Below, in pieces: positions 24,012 through 32,415 of a DNA stretch of 64,000 bases. Location of the stretch: contig DATGEL010000017.1 of NCBI GenBank assembly GCA_035310145.1, positions 29,449 through 93,448 of the forward strand, in the 5' to 3' direction. Below the pieces are notes generated by a model. The model saw nothing but the letters and a program-made list of their open reading frames with translations. It was not told the DNA's origin and did not search any database. The stretch is from Dehalococcoidia bacterium (GTDB lineage: Bacteria > Chloroflexota > Dehalococcoidia > CAUJGQ01). Numbering within the stretch: position 1 is the stretch's first letter; each line of letters starts with the position of its first letter. A program made the position numbers and the translations under genes.

Positions 24012-25379
24012 ACGCGCGTGCGCGATGATGCGCAGCCCGCCCCGCGGCCGCAGCGCGAGCTGCGGGTCCAGCGCGATCGCCTGGCCCGGCGCCAGCTCCC
24101 AGTCGTAGCGCTGCAGCAGCATCGGCAGCACCAGCCGCGCTTCGAGCAGGCCGAACTGGCTGCCCACGCAGCCCCACGGCCCGCTGCCGAAAGGCATGTA
24201 CACCGGCGGCGCGGGCGCGGCGAAGCGCTCCGGCAGGAACGCCTCGGGCTGCTGCCAGTAGGCGGCATGGCGGTGCAGCACGTACGGGCTGATCAGCACC
24301 ATCGAGCGGGCGGGAATGCGGAAGCCCTCGATCGTGTCGTCGGCGGCGGCCATGCGCGGCGCAAACATCCACACCGGCGGGTAGAGGCGCAGCGCCTCCT
24401 GCACGACCATGTGTGTGAAGCGTAGCCGCGGCAAGTCCGCCAGGGTGGGCACGCGCCCCGCCAGCACCGCATCGACCTCGCGCTGCGCCTGCCGCATCGC
24501 CTCGCGGTGCTGCGCCAGCAGGCAGCAGGTCCAGGTCAGGGCGCTGGCGATCGCCGTATGCCCCGCGATCAGGAAGACCGTGACCGCCTCCCACAGCTTC
24601 TGCGGCGGCAACGGCTCCCCCGTCACCTCGTCCTCGTCGAAGATCAGGATCGAGAGCAGATCGCGCGCGCTCGGCCCGCGCTCGCGGCGCTCCGCGATCA
24701 GGCGGGTGACGAAGCGATCCACAGCCGCCATCGCCGCATGCCAGGCGCGCTCCTCCTCCTCCGACGAGCGTTCCAGCCGCTGAAAGAGCGAGACGCGCAG
24801 TTGCGGCGCGGAGCGGTCGAGCAGGCCGCCGAGCGCCAGGCCGACCTCGCCGAGGTCGGCGTGAAAAAGCGTGTCGCCGAGGATCGTCTGCGTCAGGCGC
24901 AGCAGCTCGGCCTCGACATCGAAGGCCGCGCTGTCGCGTGCTCGTTCGCGCCAGCCGTCGAGCAGCGCCGCGCTGCCGGCGGTCATCGTTTCCGCGAAGC
25001 TCTCGACCTGCTCGCGGTGGAACACCTCGCGCCCCAGCTTCTCCATGCGCCGGGTGAGCACGAACAGGTCATCGGAGAGGCTGTGCATGCCGCCGCTCAG
25101 CAGGCGCTGGCGGTCGCGCAGGCGGCCGCGCTGCGCAGCGGGCGGACCGTGGTAGTTGCCGGCGTGCGTCGAAAGCACGTGACGGATGCCGCCGGGGCTG
25201 CTGATCAGGTGAAAGACCTGGGGCCAGAGGCGCAGGCGCACGACATCGCCGTAGCCGCGCTGCATCTCCAGCAGAAAGCGCAGCGGGTCTTCCTCGAAGG
25301 GGCGCAACTGGGTGGTGATCGGATTGCCCGTCGGGCCGGGCGCCAGGTTGGCGGTCAGCGCATCCGGCAGCCCTGCCAT
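23994..25379 (-). CDS. cytochrome P450 (first)
   Basis: 461 residues from ATG 25379 behind GGGAGG. I-helix IAGHTAIAS (272-276 core), ExxR at Glu328-Arg331, and the heme loop MPFGSGPWGCVGSQFG with ligand Cys404. The usual basic residue two before Cys is Trp-Gly here (FGSGPWGC), an uncommon substitution, so heme propionate contact may differ. It resembles long-chain or terpenoid hydroxylase P450s rather than the short actinobacterial type. No ferredoxin partner is nearby. A tyrosine-rich small protein is encoded divergently 246 bases away. Confidence 0.87.
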   Translation of the reverse strand: MAGLPDALTANLAPGPTGNPITTQLRPFEEDPLRFLLEMQRGYGDVVRLRLWPQVFHLISSPGGIRHVLSTHAGNYHGPPAAQRGRLRDRQRLLSGGMHSLSDDLFVLTRRMEKLGREVFHREQVESFAETMTAGSAALLDGWRERARDSAAFDVEAELLRLTQTILGDTLFHADLGEVGLALGGLLDRSAPQLRVSLFQRLERSSEEEERAWHAAMAAVDRFVTRLIAERRERGPSARDLLSILIFDEDEVTGEPLPPQKLWEAVTVFLIAGHTAIASALTWTCCLLAQHREAMRQAQREVDAVLAGRVPTLADLPRLRFTHMVVQEALRLYPPVWMFAPRMAAADDTIEGFRIPARSMVLISPYVLHRHAAYWQQPEAFLPERFAAPAPPVYMPFGSGPWGCVGSQFGLLEARLVLPMLLQRYDWELAPGQAIALDPQLALRPRGGLRIIAHARSEPPA

Positions 25380-25560
25380 GCGTGTTCCTCCCGCGGCCCC
25401 GTGTGGCCGGCCGGTATGGCCGGCCGCCGTATTCAGGATAGGCCACCGCCGCCGCCGCTGTGCCGGCGGGAACCTGGTGTGCACGGGCGAATCGTGCGTC
25501 TTCGCAACTGTCGTACGGCTGCACGGATTCTACCGGCCCTGAAAACGCTCCACGGCTGAA

Positions 25561-25566
25561 TATACT
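25561..25566 (+). promoter_or_regulatory. putative -10 for the tyrosine-rich protein
   Basis: TATACT, 60 bases before ATG 25626 in the divergent region with the P450 gene. No clear -35. Confidence 0.4.
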
Positions 25567-25625
25567 GGCTCTGTGCTCGGCCGCGGCGCCGCGCAACACG
25601 GGAAGTGGATGACGGAGGACGGGCA

Positions 25626-25937
25626 ATGACCACGCAGATCCAGCCGGCCAGCGAGGGGGAGCTGGTCACGTTTCTGGAGAAGCTCGCACAGTTCCACGGC
25701 ACGCTGTCACCGCGCGAACAGGCGCTGCTGGACGAGATGACGGCGACGGCCCTGATCGCGCCGCAGCTCTCTCAGGAAGAGGTGCAGGGCTACACCAGCG
25801 GCCCGACCTACTACCAGACGTTCCTCACGCTGAACCAGCCGGGCAGCGCGTATTACAGCTACTATTCGGCGGTGGGGCAGTACTACAACACGCTGGGCAC
25901 GTACTACAAGCTGCCCGGATTCGGGTATGCCCGATAG
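25626..25937 (+). CDS. small protein with tyrosine-rich C-terminal half
   Basis: 103 residues from ATG 25626, behind GGAGGACGG. Residues 1-50 are a soluble helical part (EGELVTFLEKLAQFHGTLSP, REQALLDEMTATALIAP). From residue 56 on there are 12 tyrosines in 48 residues, mostly as Tyr-Tyr pairs spaced 6-10 apart (TYYQ, AYYSYYS, QYYN, TYYK), ending LPGFGYAR. No signal peptide or cysteine. The two-part design resembles a leader plus modified core, and a P450 gene lies divergently beside it; a ribosomally made modified peptide is a guess. A structural surface protein is the alternative. Confidence 0.6.
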   Translation: MTTQIQPASEGELVTFLEKLAQFHGTLSPREQALLDEMTATALIAPQLSQEEVQGYTSGPTYYQTFLTLNQPGSAYYSYYSAVGQYYNTLGTYYKLPGFGYAR

Positions 25938-25968
25938 TGGTGGGGCAAGGGCTCAGGTTTCCCGTTCG

Positions 25969-27498
25969 CTAGCGCGCCCAGGCGCCCTTCCGCTCCCGGT
26001 AGCGTTTGCCGGCGAGGAACGCGGCGGGCGGATAGGTCCAGAACTGCGAGACGCCGGCGAAGGTGTCGGCATCGCGCAGCAGGTTGCCGGGTTTGCCGCC
26101 CGGCAACTGCTGCGTCTGGCGCACGGAGAGATCGAACACGCCCTGCTGATCGTCGTCGAAGGCGAAGGCGCCGCCACCCGGCGTGCTCGCCAGCTTCACC
26201 CCGCGCAGGGCGTCGCGCAGCGCCGCCGGGTTCACCGCCGCCTGCGTGCCCGCCGCCAGCAGCGCCACATCCAGCGCCTCGGCGGCCAGGTAGCCGTTCG
26301 CGGCTCCCACGCCGGCCGGTGCTCCGCCGTACGCCGCAGCGTAGGCCCTGACGAACGCCTGTGTGGCCGGGTCGGCCAGCGCCGCGCTGAAGGCGGCGGC
26401 GCTGATCACGCCGTTCGCCGTATCGCCCTCCCGCGCCAGCAGCGGCTCATCCACCAGCTCGCCGGCGCCCAGCAGCGGCAGCGTCATGCCCGCGTCGCGG
26501 TAGGCCTTCAGAAAGCGTGGGGCGGCGTCGCCCTGCACCGCGGCGAACACGGCATCCGCGCCGCCCTGCTTCAGCTTCTGCACGAAGGGCGCCCAGTTGC
26601 TCGTGCCCCCCGGCACGTACTGCTCTTGCGCGATCGTGCCGCCGCAATCCGTAAACGTATGGGCGAAGCCGCCGGCCGCCTCCCAGCCGAAGCTGTCGTC
26701 CTCGGCGATCAGCGCCGTGCGCTTGAGGCCGAGCATTTTGCAGGCGTAGGCGCCGAGCGGCTGTGTAGCCTGGCTGTTGCTGGCCGAGACGCGGAAGATC
26801 CAGTTGCTCTTGTCGCGCTGGGTGAGGTCGTCCAGCCCGGCGCCGGCGATCACGGCGGGCAGCCTGCGGCCGTCAAGATCGTCGCGCAGCGCCGCGGCCA
26901 CGGCGTCGGAGGCGACGCCGGCGATCGCGGCGGCCTTGTCCTTTTCGGCCAGTGTGCGTAGCTTCGCCCGCGCCGTGGCCGGGTCGGAGGCCGTGTCTGC
27001 CGTGGCGAGCGTGATCGCGAAGCCGCCCAGCCGGCCGTTGTGCTGGCTCAGGTAGAGCTGGAAGCCCTGGCTCAGCTCCTTGCCCGCCGCCGCGTTGCCG
27101 CCGCTTAAGGGCGCCAGCAGCCCGATCGTCAGCGGGCCGTTGTCCACGTTCGGCGGCGTGGCCGCGGGGCCGCGCGGGGACTCCGGCGTCGTCTCACCCA
27201 GGGCGGGGAAGCCCGACGGCGTGGCCGGCGGTCGAGGCGTGCCGCCGGCCGGGATGGGCGGCGGGGTCAGCAGCGGCCCGCGCACCGGCGGCAGTGGCGG
27301 GCCGGTCACCACCGGCAGCGTCGGGTTGCCCGGCGTTGGTGTGGCCGCCGTCTTGTTGTGCTTGTGGCCGCCGGCGCAGGCCAGGGGCAGCAGTGCGGCG
27401 CACAGCAGCAGCCAGAGCGGAACGCGGCGCACCGCGGCTTGTTTCTCTCCCCGCAAGCCAAACTCCCCGCCGTCGGCCGCGCCGGAACGGATGCGCAC
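25969..27498 (-). CDS. branched-chain amino-acid type substrate-binding lipoprotein
   Basis: 509 residues. The N-terminus has a basic stretch, hydrophobic WLLLCAALLPLACAGG with a lipobox Cys, then a long Pro/Thr linker. From about residue 130 it is a periplasmic-binding type I fold (Peripla_BP_6/LivJ): PLTIGLLAPLSGGNAAAGKE, AAIAGVASDAVAAAL, IFRVSASNSQATQPLGAYA, LIAEDDSFGWEAAGGF, DAVFAAVQGDAAPRFLKAYRDAGM. It captures a small ligand at the cell surface. No permease or ATPase genes are adjacent, so either the transporter is elsewhere or it serves as a sensor for the nearby kinase. ATG 27498 start; SD weak. Confidence 0.85.
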   Translation of the reverse strand: MRIRSGAADGGEFGLRGEKQAAVRRVPLWLLLCAALLPLACAGGHKHNKTAATPTPGNPTLPVVTGPPLPPVRGPLLTPPPIPAGGTPRPPATPSGFPALGETTPESPRGPAATPPNVDNGPLTIGLLAPLSGGNAAAGKELSQGFQLYLSQHNGRLGGFAITLATADTASDPATARAKLRTLAEKDKAAAIAGVASDAVAAALRDDLDGRRLPAVIAGAGLDDLTQRDKSNWIFRVSASNSQATQPLGAYACKMLGLKRTALIAEDDSFGWEAAGGFAHTFTDCGGTIAQEQYVPGGTSNWAPFVQKLKQGGADAVFAAVQGDAAPRFLKAYRDAGMTLPLLGAGELVDEPLLAREGDTANGVISAAAFSAALADPATQAFVRAYAAAYGGAPAGVGAANGYLAAEALDVALLAAGTQAAVNPAALRDALRGVKLASTPGGGAFAFDDDQQGVFDLSVRQTQQLPGGKPGNLLRDADTFAGVSQFWTYPPAAFLAGKRYRERKGAWAR

Positions 27499-27519
27499 GG
27501 CATGGGCCGATCGTAGCGT

Positions 27520-27539
27520 GTGACCGGTGTACCGGTCAC
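27520..27539. promoter_or_regulatory. palindromic operator candidate
   Basis: GTGACCGGT-GT-ACCGGTCAC, perfect nine-base arms, 22 bases before the binding-protein start and after the histidine kinase stop. Its position suggests a repressor site for the binding-protein gene. Confidence 0.5.
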
Positions 27540-27606
27540 GGCGGCACGGCGCCGGGCGAGCGGCGGGCGAGGTCCGGGTCAGACCACAAACGCGCTGCTG
27601 CCGGCG

Positions 27607-30057
27607 CTACGCCCGCGGCTCGGCGCCGCCGTGCAGCGGCAGGCAGACGGTGAAGCGGGCGCCCTGCCCCTCCGTGCTGGCGACGGAAACCGAGCCGCCG
27701 TGCTGCTCCGCGATCTGGCGCACGCCGGCGAGGCCGATGCCGGTGCCGCCGATCCGCCCTTCAACATTCGAGCCGCGGAAGAAGCGCTCGAACACACGCG
27801 GCAGGTCGGCGGCGGGGATGCCCATGCCCTGGTCCCGCACTTCGAGCACCGCATGGGCGTCCGCGCCGGCGCCTTCCTGGCGCACGCGCACCTGGATCAC
27901 GCCGCCGTTCGGGCTGTACTTGATCGCGTTGGAGAGCAGGTTGCCCAGCACGCGTTCGAGGCGGACCGCGTCCCACATGCCCACGGGCTCCGGCGCCGGC
28001 GTCTCCAGGGTGATCGTCGCATTTTCGACGACGGCGCGCTGCTCCTCCACGACACCGCGGGTCAACGCCGCCAGGTTGACCTGCTGGCGGTCGAGCGCCA
28101 GCGGCTCGCCGGCCTGCAGGCGTGCGGCGTCGAGCAACTGGCCCACCAGTGCCCGCATGCGCGTGGCGGCCGCGTCGATCGAGGCCAGACCCTCACGCAC
28201 CCAGGTCAGATCCTCCCCGCCCGACGCCGCGCGGCGGCCCAGCAACTGCGCCAGGCCCTTGATCGTGGTCAACGGCGTGTTGAGGTCGTGGGAGACGGTA
28301 GAGAAGAAATCGTCGCGCTGGCGCAGCGCATCGCGGGCTTCGCCGTAGAGGCGGGCGTTCTCGGCGGCGAGCGTTTCGATCTGGCGGCGGGCCTGCACCT
28401 GCGCCGTGACCTCAACGGCGTGTACGAGGATGCCCTCCACGGCGCCTGCCTCGTCGCGCACCGGCTGGCAGACGACGTTGAAGAAGGCCTCCTCGCGGGC
28501 GCCATCGGCGCCGGTGATCAAGGCGCGTGCCTCGTTGGCGCTGAAGGGCTTGCCCGTGCGAAAGGCGTGATCGAGCACCAGCAGGTAGCCCGAGCCGGCG
28601 GCCAGCGGCGCCAGCGCCTCGCGCACGGGCAGGCCGGTCGGATCGCCGCCCAGAAAGCGGATGGCGCCGGGGTTGACGAATTCGACGCGATGATCGGGAC
28701 CGTTCAGGTAGGCGATCGCCGCCGGCGTTTGCATGAACAGGCCGAACAGCCGCTCGCGCTCGCCCTCGACGGCGTCCAGGGCGCGATCGCGGGCGGCCAG
28801 CGCCGCTTGCACCTCGTGATAGAGGCGGGCGTTGTCGGCGGCCAGGGCGGCGCGGCGGGCGATCTCCTCGGCCAGCGCCAGCTGGGCCGGGCCGTACTGC
28901 CGCTCCGGCGTGGAGGAGACGAAGTTGAGCGTGCCCAGCGTATGCCCGCGCGCCCGCAGCGGCACGCACATGTAGGAGCTGATGCCGGCGGCGCGCAGCC
29001 GCGGCAGCCGCCGCTTGTCCACCGCCAGGCCGGACAATTCGGCCTCGCCCACGTTCGCCAGGAGCTCGGGGTGGCCGCTGCGCAGCACGCGGGCGATGGG
29101 GTGCGGCGCATCGGGCGCAAGCGGGAAGCCGCCGCCCAGCTCTTCCACGGCGGCGCGGCGGGCGGGGTCCGCCGCGGCGAAGGCGCGGCGCTCGATCAGG
29201 CCGGCCTCGTTCAGCACGCAGACGCTGCACCAATCGGCCAGCGCCGGCACGGCGAGCCGGGCGACCTGGGCCAGCGTCTCGTCGTAGTCCAGCGTCGCGG
29301 AGAGCGTATCGCCCGCCTCGGCGAGAAAGCGCAGCCAGCGCTGGGCAGCCTCGGCCTCGGCGCGGGCGTCGCGCTGCGCCTGGTAGAGCCGGGCACGCAG
29401 CAGGGCCAGCGCGAACTGCTGCGCCAGCGCCGCGAGAAAGGCCTCATCGGCGCCGTCGAAGCTGCGCGTGCGCTCGTAGCTGAGGCCAATCGCGCCGATC
29501 GTGACGCCGTCCACGATCAGCGGCACGGCCGCGAGGGCGCCCGTGCGACCATCCGGCCAGACCGCATCAGGCATGAGGCCGCGGCTGCGCCCCTCCGCGG
29601 CCGAGGCGACGAGATACGGCTTGGCCGAGCGGATCGCCTCGGCCAGCGGCGCCGCCGTGGAAAGCGGAAAGCGCTGCCAGTGCTTCACCAGCGGCGCCGC
29701 ATAGCCGCCGGCGCCGACGATCTCGACCGTGTCGCGCGCCTCGTCGAGCAGGGCCAGCGTGCCTGCGACCGCGTCGGTGGCGGCGACGCCCTGCTCCACC
29801 ATGACCTCGGCCACCTGCACCGGCGTGAGCGCCTCGGAGAGGGCGGCAGTGATGGCCTGCAGGCGCACGGCCTGGCTGCGGTCGCGCACCGCGGCCGGCT
29901 GCGCGGCGTAGTCCGCCGTCACGCCGTCGAGCAGCTGCACGAGACCGGCGATCTCGGCCGCGGCGGCCTTGCCCCCCGCACGTCGCACGCGCCGCTCCAG
30001 GTCCGCCAACCCGTCGCGCGCGGCGGCGAGGCGCTGTGCCAGGGGCGAATCGGCCAT
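27607..30057 (-). CDS. GAF-GAF-PAS sensor histidine kinase
   Basis: 816 residues, soluble. Order: coiled N-terminus, GAF 1 (about 65-225, PLIVDGVTIGAIGLSYE), GAF 2 (about 245-430, CVPLRARGHTLGTLNF), PAS (about 440-565, QTPAAIAYLNG), HisKA with phospho-acceptor His near 590 in STVSHDLNTPLTTIKG, and HATPase with NLLSNAIKYSP, DQGMGIP and GGTGIGLAG. All kinase boxes are intact. No response regulator is adjacent, so its partner is elsewhere. The palindrome upstream of the binding-protein gene and shared strand suggest the two could be co-transcribed, with the kinase first and 108 bases between. Confidence 0.92.
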   Translation of the reverse strand: MADSPLAQRLAAARDGLADLERRVRRAGGKAAAAEIAGLVQLLDGVTADYAAQPAAVRDRSQAVRLQAITAALSEALTPVQVAEVMVEQGVAATDAVAGTLALLDEARDTVEIVGAGGYAAPLVKHWQRFPLSTAAPLAEAIRSAKPYLVASAAEGRSRGLMPDAVWPDGRTGALAAVPLIVDGVTIGAIGLSYERTRSFDGADEAFLAALAQQFALALLRARLYQAQRDARAEAEAAQRWLRFLAEAGDTLSATLDYDETLAQVARLAVPALADWCSVCVLNEAGLIERRAFAAADPARRAAVEELGGGFPLAPDAPHPIARVLRSGHPELLANVGEAELSGLAVDKRRLPRLRAAGISSYMCVPLRARGHTLGTLNFVSSTPERQYGPAQLALAEEIARRAALAADNARLYHEVQAALAARDRALDAVEGERERLFGLFMQTPAAIAYLNGPDHRVEFVNPGAIRFLGGDPTGLPVREALAPLAAGSGYLLVLDHAFRTGKPFSANEARALITGADGAREEAFFNVVCQPVRDEAGAVEGILVHAVEVTAQVQARRQIETLAAENARLYGEARDALRQRDDFFSTVSHDLNTPLTTIKGLAQLLGRRAASGGEDLTWVREGLASIDAAATRMRALVGQLLDAARLQAGEPLALDRQQVNLAALTRGVVEEQRAVVENATITLETPAPEPVGMWDAVRLERVLGNLLSNAIKYSPNGGVIQVRVRQEGAGADAHAVLEVRDQGMGIPAADLPRVFERFFRGSNVEGRIGGTGIGLAGVRQIAEQHGGSVSVASTEGQGARFTVCLPLHGGAEPRA

Positions 30058-30202
30058 GCAGGGACTCCTGGCGGACCCGGATCGAGCGGGGTGCAGGGAT
30101 TGTAGCAGCTTTTACAAGATTACAAGCTGCGGCGCGCCTATCCCTGCCTCGCTCAGGCTCGGCTGCGCATTGCGGGTCTCCCACGGTTGCGCGGCGCTCT
30201 GG

Positions 30203-30269
30203 CCCGACACGGGAAGGGGTGGTTCGAAGGCTACCGGATCTCCTCGCACCCCACCCTTCCCGTGTCGGG
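30203..30269. repeat. long inverted repeat
   Basis: CCCGACACGGGAAGGGGTGG (30203-30222) faces its complement at 30251-30269 with one bulged base. It lies between the acyl-CoA dehydrogenase stop and the kinase start; same CCCTTCCC flavour as the short palindromes. Confidence 0.65.
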
Positions 30270-30297
30270 AAGGGAGACGCGGCGTGCTGTGGCGGGG

Positions 30298-31443
30298 TCA
30301 GGCCCCACGCTGCCGCGCGAGCAAGCCGCGGGCGATCGTCAGGCGCAGGATCTCCGTGGTGCCTTCGGCGATGCGCCAGGCGCGGATCTGGCGGTAGAGC
30401 CGCGCCAGCGGATGCCCCTCCACCACCGCCGCACCGCCCGTGAGCTGGATCGCGCGGTCGACGATGCGCGTGATCGCCTCGGTGGCGAGCGACTTCGCCA
30501 TCGCCACCTCGACCTCCCTGCTCTCACCCTCCTGTGCCGCCCGCGCCGTGGCGTACAGGGCGCTGCGCGCCGCGTAGAGGTCGGTTGCGCTCTCGGCCAG
30601 CATCGCCTGCACCTGCTCGCGCTCGGCCAGCGGCGTGCCGCTGCGGTGCGGCTGGTCGATCTGGGCGAGCGTGTAGGCCAGCGTCCAACGCCCGGCGCCG
30701 CAGGCCGAGGCCGCCACACCGAGCCGCATGCCGGTGATGTCTTCCAGGGCCCGCGGCAGCCCCTGGCCGATGCCGCCGATGATCGCTTCCTCCGTTGCCG
30801 GCACGCCTTCGTAGGCGAACTCGCCGTGCAGGCCGCCGTCGAGCGTGCGCAGCTCACGCCGCAGCGTCAATCCGGGCGCACCGCGCGGGACGACGAACAC
30901 GGCCGAGCCGACCGGACCGCCGGGGTTCTCCGTCACGTTGGCCACGGTCAGCAGCAGATCGGCGTGCGGTCCGCCGGTGACGAACGCTTTGACGCCGTTC
31001 AGGGCGAACGCCTCGCCCTGGCGCACGGCCGTGGTGCGCGGACCTTCGCGGGCGTCGGTGAAGGCGAAGGCCGCCGTCAGCTTGCCGCGCAGCACGGGCG
31101 CCAGAAAGCGTTCACGCTGCGCGGGCGTGCCGTGGCGCAGCAGACCGCCGGCACCGCCCAGCACCAGCCGGCCAAGCGCGGCGCCGGAGGCGGCGATCTC
31201 CTCGCGCAGCGCCACCTGGCCGAGCGGACCGAGCCCGCCGCCGCCCAGCTCCGCTGGCTGCAGCAGGCGGAAGAGGCCGAGCTCGTGCGAGCGCGTGCGC
31301 ACCCAGCGGCGCAGCTCGGCCGGCGCCTCGGCCTCCTCCTGCACGCCGGCGACGCGCTCGGCGGGCAGCAGCTCATCGTCAAGAAAGGCGCGCAGCCGCT
31401 CGCGCAGCACGGCGAGGTCGGGCGGCAGGGCATCGAGCGGCAT
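30298..31443 (-). CDS. acyl-CoA dehydrogenase family protein
   Basis: 381 residues, normal length. Flavin-dependent alpha-beta dehydrogenation of an acyl-CoA thioester. Features: ELGLFRLLQPAELGGGGLGPL, FAFTDAREGP (usually FALTEP), KAFVTGGPHADLLLTVA, AMAKSLATEAITRIVDRAIQLTGG, and the C-terminal RIAEGTTEILRLTIARGLL, where Glu of AEGT occupies the catalytic base position. AEG replaces the usual YEG. Stands alone between repeats; the electron-transfer flavoprotein is not in the window. The acyl chain type is not predictable. Confidence 0.88.
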   Translation of the reverse strand: MPLDALPPDLAVLRERLRAFLDDELLPAERVAGVQEEAEAPAELRRWVRTRSHELGLFRLLQPAELGGGGLGPLGQVALREEIAASGAALGRLVLGGAGGLLRHGTPAQRERFLAPVLRGKLTAAFAFTDAREGPRTTAVRQGEAFALNGVKAFVTGGPHADLLLTVANVTENPGGPVGSAVFVVPRGAPGLTLRRELRTLDGGLHGEFAYEGVPATEEAIIGGIGQGLPRALEDITGMRLGVAASACGAGRWTLAYTLAQIDQPHRSGTPLAEREQVQAMLAESATDLYAARSALYATARAAQEGESREVEVAMAKSLATEAITRIVDRAIQLTGGAAVVEGHPLARLYRQIRAWRIAEGTTEILRLTIARGLLARQRGA

Positions 31444-31469
31444 CGGGTGGCCCCCATCTCATCCCCCGA

Positions 31470-31502
31470 CCCTTCCCCATTCGTTGCATGATGGGGGAAG
31501 GG
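31470..31502. repeat. dispersed palindrome (CCCTTCCCC type)
   Basis: Arms CCCTTCCCCAT and ATGGGGGAAGGG with a 10-base loop, upstream of the acyl-CoA dehydrogenase start. Confidence 0.7.
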
Positions 31503-31536
31503 CGATCCGGCGTCAGGCGCGTGGCCTCACCCCCGG

Positions 31537-31561
31537 CCCCTCTCCATGGAATGGAGAGGGG
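31537..31561. repeat. dispersed palindrome (CCCCTCTCC type)
   Basis: Eleven-base arms CCCCTCTCCAT and complement, loop GGA, preceded by CCTCACCCCCGG, the family tail in inverse orientation. Confidence 0.75.
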
Positions 31562-31638
31562 AGCTTCGGACCGGAGCTGGGGAGGTACTGCGTCACGCGC
31601 TCAGCCCTAACCGCTCCGTGCGTCGATCTCCCCTTCCC

Positions 31639-32274
31639 CTAGAATTGGGGCCAGGGCACGCTGCCGTCCCAGCGATCGTAGGCGCAGACCTCGGTCAGTG
31701 GCCTGCGCGTGGTTGGCCCGAAGCGGCCGCGCGGGTAGCCCAGCGGCAGGCAGTAGACGATCTGCGCCGTGTCGGGGATGCTGAAGAGGGCGCGCACCCG
31801 TTCGTCTACCACGGCGTGCAGCGTGGTGATCGTGCCGCCGATGCCCAGCGCCCGCGCCGCCAGCAGCAGGTTCTCCACGGAAGGGATCACCGGGCCCATC
31901 GCACCGGCGCCTTTCGCCGTGGCGCAGACGAGCACGATCACCGGCACCTCACCGAGCGTCTCCGCCAGGCGCATGGCCGACTGCGCCACCTTGTCGTTGG
32001 GTGAGATGTCCTGCGGACCGTTGATGCCCTGGTCCTTGCGCTTGGCCCACCAGGCTTCGCGGTAGAGCGGCGCCAGGCGGGCGCGCTGCTCTGCATCCTT
32101 GACCACGATGAAGCGCCAGGGCTGGGCGTTGCCGCCGTTGGGCGCGTGGATCGCCGCCTCCATGATCGCGTGCAGGTCATTGTCGGCGATCGGATCGGGC
32201 TTGAAGCGGCGGATCGCTCGCATGCTGAAGATCGCTTCGCCCAGCGGCATGGCCAGGCGGTCGCTTGCCGTCAT
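31639..32274 (-). CDS. nitroreductase family protein
   Basis: 211 residues from ATG 32274 behind GAGGAG. FMN-binding nitroreductase fold: SMRAIRRFKPDPI, AAIHAPNGGNAQPWRFIVV, a middle helix pair, PSVENLLLAARALGIGGTITTLH and a C-terminal PLGYPRGRFGPTTRRPLTEV. It would reduce nitro groups or quinones with NAD(P)H and FMN. The last residues VPWPQF and the TAG stop are encoded by a fragment of the CCCTTCCCC repeat (CCCCAATTCTAGGGGAAGGGG), so the native C-terminus may have been replaced. Divergent from the CoxL-like gene. Confidence 0.88.
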   Translation of the reverse strand: MTASDRLAMPLGEAIFSMRAIRRFKPDPIADNDLHAIMEAAIHAPNGGNAQPWRFIVVKDAEQRARLAPLYREAWWAKRKDQGINGPQDISPNDKVAQSAMRLAETLGEVPVIVLVCATAKGAGAMGPVIPSVENLLLAARALGIGGTITTLHAVVDERVRALFSIPDTAQIVYCLPLGYPRGRFGPTTRRPLTEVCAYDRWDGSVPWPQF

Positions 32275-32415
32275 CGTCGTTGCTCCTCGCCGGCATCGCG
32301 CCGGCCAGCGGCAGCATAGCGCCTTTCGCGATCCGTTGCGCGGGGACGCGCCGACGCCACAGTGTACAGTTGCACGGGGCAACGCCCCTTATGCATCTGC
32401 TGGAGGAAGCCGACC

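Noticed and set aside
27520..30105. Long plus-strand frame antisense to the GAF/PAS kinase
   Set aside because: Arg/Gly/His-rich composition typical of the shadow of a GC-rich gene; the minus-strand frame carries all kinase motifs.
30220..30235. GGTTCGAAGGC resembling a tRNA T-loop
   Set aside because: No acceptor, D-arm or anticodon stem can be built around it; it is the loop of an inverted repeat.
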